64,000 bases of DNA. It comes from Marinilabiliaceae bacterium JC017 (GTDB lineage Bacteria > Bacteroidota > Bacteroidia > Bacteroidales > Marinilabiliaceae). This document shows, one piece after another, positions 19,701 through 27,253 of this stretch; the first letter of the stretch is position 1; every line of letters begins with the position of its first letter. The notes under the pieces were generated by a model. The model saw only the letters and a list, made by a program, of their open reading frames with translations. It made no database searches and had not been told where the DNA came from. The stretch lies in assembly GCA_004296775.1 (NCBI GenBank), contig RHGE01000020.1, positions 23,312 through 87,311 of the forward strand, in the 5' to 3' direction. A program made the position numbers and the translations under genes.

Positions 19701-19875
19701 TCATGAAGAATGGAGCTCCCGGAGGGTGTCCCACCAACAATTTATAAGATGTGGAAATGAATTCACCACAATCCCAAAAGCTTGCAGTAGGCTCAATAGT
19801 TAAAGTATAAACAACGGCTGAGATCAGAAAACTAAGCCAACCGAAGGTTAGATTTAATCGGGTATATTGCTTCAT
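16789..19875 (-). CDS. DUF2723 family membrane protein with C-terminal TPR-like region (copy 1)
   Basis: A 1028-residue protein with an N-terminal DUF2723 membrane domain of about 11 helices. The conserved opening [29 protein letters not shown] gives the acidic DCGEF and HPPGAP motifs near residues 30-55, typical of GT-C type glycosyltransferases. The family includes human TMEM260, a protein O-mannosyltransferase. A long extracytoplasmic part contains [25 protein letters not shown], and the end has helical TPR-like repeats ([16 protein letters not shown]...). O-glycosylation of exported proteins is a plausible role (inference). The paralogue lies immediately upstream on the same strand. Confidence 0.88.
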   Translation of the reverse strand: [1028 protein letters not shown]

Positions 19876-19966
19876 AATAGCAGGTTTTCAATAAATTATA
19901 CTATTTCGGAATGATCAGATTCTTTGATGAAGGCCAAAAATACTGAATTTTTATTAAACAGGTTGA

Positions 19967-22933
19967 TTAATTAATAACCTCCTCCACGTCATCAAAGCCA
20001 AGACTTTTATAGGTATCCTCAAGAAGATGAGTAATCTCTACGACATCATTTTCACGGGCTAATCGCTGCAATAGTTTGCCTGCGAGGAATTCATTCTTCA
20101 AATCAAAGAATAACAAATCGGCCAGGTCAGGCGACTGCGAAGAAAAATATCCAAGGTTACTTACATGCCGGGCAGTTAAATATTTAAGCTTTTTTAAACC
20201 CAGCTCTTGTTCCCCCACCTGAAAAATCAAACGAACAAAGGCTATATCGTCTTTGGAAGAATTCCCTTTTTCCAGTGGCAGTTCCCGAAGTGATTTGTAA
20301 ATAACCTTTCGGGCCTTTTCCTTTTCACCTTGTTTTACAAGTACCCCGATCAGCTGATTCACTATACTACGGTATTTAGCTACCTCAAACGTACGACGAC
20401 AGTACTGGTCATAGTAACATTTAGAAGCGTCGCCGAAATCAATCTTATTCATAAACAGTTCATATAAGGCATCCGCCTCAATAAAGAACTCAGATGAGTC
20501 GCGAGACGCATATGGCATCAACCGGTAAACCAGACCATCGTTTCTCAGGTATTTATTCAACCCGAGAAAACACGCCGGGTCAGTACCGGCCGTGAAATAA
20601 ACCGGTCGTTCCCAGTGATTATTGGCCAGCATGTCGAGTAATAGGATATCGTTTTTATACAATACCCGCTTGGGACACCGCCACGACACCCGGTTGCTAT
20701 CAGGTGTCTCAAGGTAAAAATGCGTGACCGGTGAAAAATCAATCTGTTGCCCGTTCTTCAGTGGTAATTTAGATGCCGGTTGATCACTCCCGATAAAGTC
20801 AACAATACTGCTCAACTCAGCGGCCTCTTTACTTCGTTCCACGAGCACGGCATTATCCAGATCACCTGCTTTATAGCGCTCCAGCGGTATAGACAGCGGC
20901 AACGGATCGGCCTCATTCACCTTTTTAGCCAGCTGGACCGCACACCAGTCAGCCCCCATCAGGCCATAATTAATCACCCTTATATCAGTTCGGATACCTT
21001 CTACCTCCTGCGCATACCAAAGCGGATAGGTATCATTGTCGCCATAGGTAAAGAGGATGGCATTGGGTTCACAACTTTCCAGGTAACTGCGGGCAATATC
21101 CAACGCCAGCGTCCGGCCCGACCGGTTATGATCATCATAGTTTTGTGATAACAACAAAACCGGGGCACTCAATGACCCGATAATCCCGGCATAAACAAAA
21201 CCCATTTTAAGACGAGCTTTTGTTTTCAACAGGTGACCGAAGGCAAAAACGCCAATACCAATAAATATGGCAAACGCGAAAAAGGAACCCACAAACGCAT
21301 AATCACGTTCACGCGGCTCAAAAGGTGTTTGATTCAGATACAACACAATGGCCGGTCCGGTCATGAAGAACAACAACAGAATCTCTCCCAGGTAATGCCG
21401 ACTTTGCTTCCCGTTGCCTGCCATAAACAAAATACCAAACAACCCTATCAGGAGGGGCAACATGAAATAAGTGTTGCGGGCTTTATTAATAGTCTCAGCT
21501 GCATGCAGGTTTTCTCTGTTGCCAAGACGCAGTGCATCTAAGGGAGCTATACCGGTCAGCCAATTCCCGTGGAGCAAACCGCCGTATCCCTGAAAATCAT
21601 TCTGACGACCGGCAAAATTCCACATAAAATAGCGGAGGTACATATGTCCTACCTGGTAAGTAGTGAAAAACCGCAGGTTCTGAAGAAAGGTGGGACGCTT
21701 TTTGCTTTGCGGATCAATGCCACCCCATTGTTGGTAACCATATACATGAGCCTTCCGGGAGCTGTGCATGCGGGGAAACCAACCACATCCTGCTTCGTCA
21801 TAAATAAATTCATCCCCCTGTTGATATTTCTCATACCCGTCTTTCCCTTTACGAAACCCGTCTTTATATGTCAACCCTTTGCTTTCGGCATTGTAATAAG
21901 GACCATAAATCAAAGGCCGATTACCATATTGCTCCCGATTAAGAAAGCTATCCAGGGAAAACACCTGTGACGGATCATTCAGGTTAATCGGCGGATTGGC
22001 ATTGGCCCGAATAATGATGAGGGCGTATGAACTATACCCGATAAAAAACACCAGGCATCCAACTAAAATAAAATGCAGAAGTGACTTCTTCTTTTTCAAA
22101 GTAATAAACACGCCGACAAACAAACCACCAAAAAGCAGCAGGACAAAAAGCAGCAAGCCTGTATGAAAAGGAGCCTTGAAACCATTAACCAACAACAACT
22201 CAAGTTTCCCTGCTAACCATAACCCGTTTTGAATAAAACCAAATAAAATAACCATCAACAATACCGCTCCTCCTAGAAGAGCCAGCCGCATCTTTTTGCG
22301 GTCACCGGGCCACAGCCGATTGGCAATAACCAAAGTGATAACAGGTATGGTTAACAGGTTAAGAAGATGAACACCAACCGACAATCCCATCAAATAACAG
22401 ATCAGAATAAGCCAGCGGGTAGCAGAACCCCCTTGTTGATAACTTTCATCCCATCGACAGATACACCAGAAACAAAGGGCTGTAAAAAAAAGAGACAAGG
22501 CATACACCTCCGACTCCACGGCGGAAAACCAGAATGTATCCGTAAAAGCAAATGCCAGGGCCCCGATGGCCGAAGGGATAGCAATATTTAAATAAGAAAC
22601 CGCTGTCTTTTTATAAACAGGGAAAAGATTTTTAAGAATATGAGCCGTAACCAGGTAAAGCAACATGACAGATACCCCTGAGGCAATCACCGATAGCAAG
22701 TTCGCCCAAAAAGCGATTTGTGCAGGTGAAGCGGCAAAAAGAGTAAAAAAACGTCCCAGTAAAAGATAGATAGGTGCCCCTGGCGGGTGTCCCACCTCCA
22801 TCTTGGCCAGACATGTGATGAACTCAACACAATCCCATAGACTGGCAGTAGGCGCCATAGTAAGGAAATAGACAGATGTAGACAGCACAAAAACCGATGC
22901 TGCCACAAGGCAATGAAGGCGACGAATTGACAT
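19967..22933 (-). CDS. DUF2723 family membrane protein (copy 2)
   Basis: A 988-residue paralogue of the preceding DUF2723 protein, from a tandem duplication. It keeps [29 protein letters not shown] near the N-terminus and [25 protein letters not shown] in the periplasmic part. DCGEF has become DCVEF, which retains both acidic residues. The C-terminal helical repeat region is present but diverged. The gap to copy 1 is 91 nt. It starts 174 nt from the first tRNA-Gln, in divergent orientation. The two copies may glycosylate different acceptors or use different donors (inference). Confidence 0.87.
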   Translation of the reverse strand: [988 protein letters not shown]

Positions 22934-23047
22934 GTGAGGAAAATGAATTAATTAATCAACTAGGCAATAACGCAGGCGAAGCTAACGGTTTACAACGGCT
23001 AAACCAAGTATGGGAGTCCGCAAGAGTTATTTTTTTTTTCAAATTTC

Positions 23048-23077
23048 TTGCAATAAGAAAAAAACTATTTATCTTTG
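23048..23077 (+). promoter_or_regulatory. candidate promoter of first tRNA-Gln
   Basis: TTG at 23048-23050 and TATCTTTG at 23070-23077 are separated by 19 nt, matching the Bacteroidota TTTG-N19-TAnnTTTG promoter layout. The predicted start lies about 20 nt before the tRNA 5' end. Confidence 0.6.
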
Positions 23078-23106
23078 CATCGCTTTTAAATAAAAGAACT
23101 ACGCAT

Positions 23107-23177
23107 TGTCTCGTGGTGTAATGGTAGCACAGATGGTTTTGGTCCATCTAGTCCGGGTTCGAATCCTGGCGAGACAA
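23107..23177 (+). tRNA. tRNA-Gln (TTG), copy 1
   Basis: A complete 71-nt cloverleaf. Acceptor TGTCTCG pairs with CGAGACA, the anticodon stem is GATGG/CCATC with loop TTTTGGT, and the anticodon is TTG at 23139-23141. The T arm is CCGGG-TTCGAAT-CCTGG and the discriminator is A. No CCA is encoded. A second, slightly diverged copy follows 48 nt downstream. Confidence 0.94.
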
Positions 23178-23181
23178 CAAA

Positions 23182-23206
23182 TAACCTTTCAACAACTGGA
23201 AGGTTA
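23182..23206 (+). terminator. hairpin between the two tRNA-Gln genes
   Basis: TAACCTT pairs with AAGGTTA across an 11-nt loop. It lacks a strong T-run, so it may be a processing hairpin or weak terminator rather than a full stop. Confidence 0.45.
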
Positions 23207-23225
23207 CTTAATTTAAAATAGAGCT

Positions 23226-23296
23226 TGTCTCGTTGTGTAAAGGTAGCACAGATGGTTTTGGTCCATCTAGTCCGGGTTCGAATCCTGGCGAGACAA
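23226..23296 (+). tRNA. tRNA-Gln (TTG), copy 2
   Basis: Identical to copy 1 except in the 5' part, where TGGTGTAATGG has become TTGTGTAAAGG (position 9 region and D loop). Acceptor, anticodon (TTG at 23258-23260) and T arms are unchanged, so folding should be retained. The copy arose by duplication. Its 3' flank, including the terminator, is echoed about 1.95 kb downstream beyond the sialidase gene. Confidence 0.88.
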
Positions 23297-23300
23297 CTAC

Positions 23301-23333
23301 AAAAGCCTTCTCAATTTTGGGAAGGCTTTTTTG
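23301..23333 (+). terminator. terminator after tRNA-Gln copy 2
   Basis: AAAAGCCTTC pairs with GGAAGGCTTTT, followed by TTGTTTTA. A diverged copy of this terminator and about 40 nt of following sequence occurs at 25251-25320, after the sialidase gene. Confidence 0.8.
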
Positions 23334-23530
23334 TTTTATACCCTTATCCTTCCTTAGCCGAAAAAATGGATCAAGCGCAAAATTCAACTTTTCCCCGGCG
23401 CACCAATTCATCAATCCCAGCAGCAACAACAAATCCCGGAACACTCCAATTTTATCGATGTTTGAATTTGGAAAATCAGACCACTATCTTGCGCATGAAT
23501 TTTCGAATATATCTCTTAAATAATAATTGT

Positions 23531-25159
23531 ATGCGCATCCTTCAATTCTTACCCATGGGCCTTTTCATGTTATTAATGGGTTGTACAACCATGTATTCCC
23601 GGCATAATACTGAAACAATAATGGTGCACCCTCAAAACATACCGGTGTTTGGTGAAAAAGCTTTCAATAACATCTGCTCAATTGATATTGTAACGAAAGA
23701 TTCTTTGAAAGAATTATCAACTTTCACTATCCATTTAGCCGACACACCTTCAAGAAAAGAAATCACCGCATTAAAACTGGTGTATAACGGTACCACAGAA
23801 GAATCAGACTTAAATATAGAATTCGGCCAGTTAAAAATTGACGGAACACGCGTCACCATAAAAGGAACACTGCCGCTGACTGCAGGAGAAAATCACTTCT
23901 CCTTACTAATAGCGGTAAACAAAACCATTGACATCTCACAAGAAATAACCATCGAAGGCTTCGAATACCAACTGGCGGATGGCACTTCTGCCAGCAACCA
24001 TTTTTCAGTGCACCCCTTAATCTGGCGCATTGGGAAAGTGGTAAGGGCGGCCGGACAAGATCAATGCGATACATACCGGATACCGGGACTTGTCACTACA
24101 ACCAAAGGAACACTTATTGCTGTTTACGACAACCGGTATAACAACAGCAAGGATTTACAAGAAGATATTAACATTGGCATGAGTCGTAGCACAGATGGCG
24201 GACAAACCTGGGAGCCCATGAAAGTGATCATGGATATGGGCGAATGGGGTGGTTTGCCTCAGCAGCTGAACGGCGTGGGAGATCCCTGCGTGTTGTACGA
24301 TTATCACAATCATACGATTTGGGTAGTCGCCTTATGGATACATGGCCTGGATAAAACACAGATGGCATGGTGGGGCTCCAAACCAGGCCTGAAACCAGGA
24401 GAAACAGGTCAGCTATTATTGGTGAACAGTACCGATGACGGGTTAACATGGTCGGGTCCCATTAATATTACCAAACAAATTAAAGATCCTGCCTGGCAGT
24501 TATTGCTGCAGGGACCGGGCAAAGGCATCTGTATGAAAAACGGCACATTGGTGTTTCCGGCCCAATATAAAAAAGACATTGGCAAAAAGTCACTGGACGG
24601 TGGTCAATACACCTGTCACTCTACCATAATCTACAGTCAGGATGCCGGTAAAAACTGGAACATTGGCAGTGGCGCCAAAACCAACACCACCGAAGCCCAG
24701 GTGGCTGAACTGAGCGATGGAAGCCTGATGCTGAACATGCGTGACGACCGCAACCGTAAAGATAAAGGTGAAAACAATGGCCGGGCAGTAGCGGTGACTA
24801 GCGACCTGGGAAAAACATGGAGGATACATCCGTCTTCCAATTCGGCCCTTCCCGAACCCAATTGCATGGCCAGCCTGATCAGCACATCGGTTAAGGTGAA
24901 TGGCACGAAACAAAACGTCCTCTTTTTCTCTAATCCCAATAACAAACACCAACGGACCAACATGACCATCAAAGCCAGCCTCGACCAAGGCCTAACCTGG
25001 CCGGCAAAATTTCATGCCGAGATCAACCAAGCAGGCGGCTTTGGTTATTCATGCCTGACAATGGTGGATGAGGAAACCATCGGAATTTTGTACGAAGGAG
25101 TTAAAGACCTCTATTTTCAACAAATTCCCGTGGAAGAAATTATTCACGCGGTAGATTGA
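23531..25159 (+). CDS. sialidase (exo-alpha-neuraminidase) lipoprotein, GH33
   Basis: A 542-residue secreted glycosidase that would release terminal sialic acids from glycoconjugates. The ATG at 23531 gives a lipoprotein signal (MRILQFLPMGLFMLLMGC, Cys18); the frame is open further upstream but that part runs through tRNA-Gln copy 2 and is not coding. An N-terminal beta-rich region (about 25-165, sialidase N-terminal/carbohydrate-binding type) precedes the six-bladed propeller. The propeller has the YRIP motif with its catalytic Arg and five Asp boxes (STDGGQTW, STDDGLTW, SQDAGKNW, TSDLGKTW, SLDQGLTW). No other nan genes are adjacent, so it looks like an isolated acquisition inserted beside a tRNA. 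Confidence 0.93.
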   Translation: MRILQFLPMGLFMLLMGCTTMYSRHNTETIMVHPQNIPVFGEKAFNNICSIDIVTKDSLKELSTFTIHLADTPSRKEITALKLVYNGTTEESDLNIEFGQLKIDGTRVTIKGTLPLTAGENHFSLLIAVNKTIDISQEITIEGFEYQLADGTSASNHFSVHPLIWRIGKVVRAAGQDQCDTYRIPGLVTTTKGTLIAVYDNRYNNSKDLQEDINIGMSRSTDGGQTWEPMKVIMDMGEWGGLPQQLNGVGDPCVLYDYHNHTIWVVALWIHGLDKTQMAWWGSKPGLKPGETGQLLLVNSTDDGLTWSGPINITKQIKDPAWQLLLQGPGKGICMKNGTLVFPAQYKKDIGKKSLDGGQYTCHSTIIYSQDAGKNWNIGSGAKTNTTEAQVAELSDGSLMLNMRDDRNRKDKGENNGRAVAVTSDLGKTWRIHPSSNSALPEPNCMASLISTSVKVNGTKQNVLFFSNPNNKHQRTNMTIKASLDQGLTWPAKFHAEINQAGGFGYSCLTMVDEETIGILYEGVKDLYFQQIPVEEIIHAVD

Positions 25160-25206
25160 TAAAGAATTAAAAAAGCATGAGGTTAAGTACCATGGCAACA
25201 CTAACA

Positions 25207-25320
25207 GGATGAATCCAGCCTAATCTCGAATCCTTATGAAACGACTACTGACAGCCTTCTCTCTTTTGGGAAGGCTGGTTTGTTTTATTCCCCTTCCCTT
25301 CCTGTAAGCAAAAAAAGACA
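25207..25320 (+). pseudogene. decayed tRNA-Gln 3' end plus terminator copy
   Basis: The run TCGAATCCT at 25226-25234, followed by GAAACGACTAC, aligns with the T-arm and acceptor end of tRNA-Gln copy 2 (TCGAATCCTGGCGAGACAACTAC). The next bases, CAGCCTTCT...GGGAAGGCTG then TTTGTTTTAT and CCCTTCC, match its terminator and 3' flank. The 5' half of the tRNA is lost. It therefore looks like a third, degenerate copy or an att-like remnant bordering the sialidase gene. In the rest of 25160-25735 I see only a short direct repeat AAGTATCAAG near 25631. Confidence 0.6.
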
Positions 25321-25735
25321 AAAGTGACTCCCTTCATATTTTCAATTCCTCCCCTCCTCCATTTCTAACCCTCTCTGCGCATTTCAACGCATTTCCTCCA
25401 CGAATTTACTACATAACTCATTTACCAGATCCTATCGACGCCATCAAAAGCAATGCACACGGACGGGCTTTGCGCCAGCGTCCTACAAAGAAGGCCCTGA
25501 AAGTATCTGGTTAGATTTATCCACTATTTTGTTGAGATGTCAAATCCCGAGCATACTACGGGTCAATTCAAAAAAAATAACCATTTTTATATCTGCATAT
25601 GCCTAATCTAGACAAGCCAGAAAAGTAAAAAGTATCAAGTACAAAGTATCAAGATGATTTACTTCTCGCCAAAATATTTTGCCAATAAATACATCAATAT
25701 CACCCGTAAGACACTAACAAAAAAAATAAAACACC

Positions 25736-26029
25736 ATGGCAGAAATCAAACTCAACACATTTCAAATAAATATATTACTGAGTCCTCAGGAAAAAGACGA
25801 TTTTCAATTCCTCCTGGAAAAAGGCGTATACTGCAGCACCTGTAAGGACATCTGTTCCGAAGTGACAGACTACACTGTTAAACTGACTAAATTAAACGAC
25901 CTCCTGGTAAAAGGAAAATGTGCCACATGCGGTAACAAAGTGGCGCGTGTTATGGAATTTGGCGAAGACCAGGCCTTTTTTAAGAAGGCTAATAAATTCA
26001 GGGAATCGGTTGCCAAAAAGAAACCATAG
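25736..26029 (+). CDS. small protein with two CxxC pairs (zinc-ribbon-like)
   Basis: A 97-residue soluble protein. It has CSTC at about 33-36 and CATC at about 62-65, with 25 residues between, a spacing that fits a zinc ribbon or similar metal knuckle. A further Cys is at CKDIC. The C-terminus is Lys-rich (KKANKFRESVAKKKP). I do not recognise the family. It may bind nucleic acid or metal (inference). Codon use looks like real coding sequence, and the gene is convergent with the S1-like gene with a shared terminator between. Confidence 0.75.
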   Translation: MAEIKLNTFQINILLSPQEKDDFQFLLEKGVYCSTCKDICSEVTDYTVKLTKLNDLLVKGKCATCGNKVARVMEFGEDQAFFKKANKFRESVAKKKP

Positions 26030-26095
26030 CGATAATAACAAAAACTCACATTTATGCATCGTTTTTAAGGCAATCCAAAAAAAAGACGGGCCTTA

Positions 26096-26118
26096 AACAA
26101 AGGCCCGTTAATAATAAG
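26096..26118. terminator. terminator between CxxC and S1-like genes
   Basis: ACGGGCCTT pairs with AAGGCCCGT around an AAACA loop. On the minus strand it is followed by a run of eight Ts, so it mainly terminates the S1-like gene. Confidence 0.8.
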
Positions 26119-26142
26119 TTTAAAATCAAATTCAGGTTATTA

Positions 26143-27018
26143 TTAATTCATCTCCCACTTGAGCATCATAAGGCCTCTTTGCATATTAACCTCAATGACT
26201 TTACACTTGATATATTCACGATGCACCAACTTACGGATGCCTTGTTTTACCTTGTTGACATTAGCCCCATAAAGTTGACCTGTTACTTCCAAGGCTCCTT
26301 CATATTTACCTTCAACCAGGTATTGGGTAATGCCTTTGTGCTTTTTAACCACCACCTCCACCCGTTTCCCGTGATAAGTCAACAACATTTTATCTTGCCA
26401 TTTAAACGGGAGATTAGAATCTCTTACCTGTGCCTGTTGTTTTTTATTATTTCCTTCAAACACTACCATAATCATTTGTCCGGGAGACTTCTCTCGCAAA
26501 AGCTCTAAGCTGCACTTGGAATAGGGCAACCTTCCTGTTATCGAACCGCAACGCCAATCGAAATGCTGCCCCAACTCCACAATAAAATTCGTATCAAGCC
26601 GACCAAGGATAAGGGCCCGGTAGGTCTTTTCCGGCTGCAGTGGTTTGTGCTGAAACTGGCGGATAGAAGCATCAATCCGGATGGGAACCGGCCCCTCAGT
26701 AATCTCCGTTACTTCGCCGTAAAAAAGTTTATTACGCAGATAAGGAAAAACAACCCGCCAAAAAGCTATTCGCTCATAAGTCCAGGGCATTTGGGTAAAA
26801 GGAACAAATCCTTGCATTTGATAAACTTTAACTTGTATACCTCCCTGCTTGACAGATTGAATATGAAAAGGCATATTTTTCCCTTCTGCCATTCGTTGCT
26901 CAAAGCGCTTATCTAATTGCCCATATGGAGAATCATTAGAGGATTTTGAATATTGTGGGGTTTCTGTATTTTTTTCTTTCTCTGAAAATTTGAATATCGA
27001 GGACCAGGTTAATTGCAT
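26143..27018 (-). CDS. hypothetical protein with S1-like (OB-fold) modules
   Basis: A 291-residue protein that I cannot assign to a named family. Two or three segments resemble S1 RNA-binding modules. About 52-75 (SVKQGGIQVKVYQMQGFVPFTQM) looks like the entry of an S1 domain. About 140-200 (ILGRLDTNFIVELGQ...PGQMIMVVFEG) looks like a second. The C-terminal part (GKRVEVVVKKHKG...VTGQLYGANVNKVKQGIRKLV) could be a third. No membrane segment or signal is visible. RNA binding is inference from pattern only. It lies between the CxxC gene and DUF6261, all within 1.5 kb of the CRISPR locus, but spacing gives no sign of co-regulation. Confidence 0.6.
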   Translation of the reverse strand: MQLTWSSIFKFSEKEKNTETPQYSKSSNDSPYGQLDKRFEQRMAEGKNMPFHIQSVKQGGIQVKVYQMQGFVPFTQMPWTYERIAFWRVVFPYLRNKLFYGEVTEITEGPVPIRIDASIRQFQHKPLQPEKTYRALILGRLDTNFIVELGQHFDWRCGSITGRLPYSKCSLELLREKSPGQMIMVVFEGNNKKQQAQVRDSNLPFKWQDKMLLTYHGKRVEVVVKKHKGITQYLVEGKYEGALEVTGQLYGANVNKVKQGIRKLVHREYIKCKVIEVNMQRGLMMLKWEMN

Positions 27019-27199
27019 AAGGTTTGGTTTATAATGCGGTTAATTATTGGGTTATGGGTTCTTTTAATACAAAGAACAGACTCTAAATTAAAAATTAATC
27101 CCTATTAAATTAAATCTTATTGTAAAGTTAACAGTTAAACACTCGCAATAATCAGCCCCCAATGGAGGACACACGGTGAAAAACGATTTAAAAAATAAA

Positions 27200-27227
27200 G
27201 AGGAGATACCCCCCAAGGTATCTCCTC
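27200..27227 (-). terminator. terminator downstream of DUF6261 gene (copy 1)
   Basis: A perfect 11-bp stem GAGGAGATACC/GGTATCTCCTC with a CCCCAA loop, followed on the minus strand by TTTATTTTTTAA. It lies 26 nt beyond the DUF6261 stop codon. Confidence 0.88.
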
Positions 27228-27253
27228 TCACTAATTCCCAAATTTAACTAAAA

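Noticed and set aside
23225..23530. N-terminal extension of the sialidase frame to 23225
   Set aside because: The extension runs through tRNA-Gln copy 2 and its terminator, and the ATG at 23531 gives a proper lipoprotein signal.
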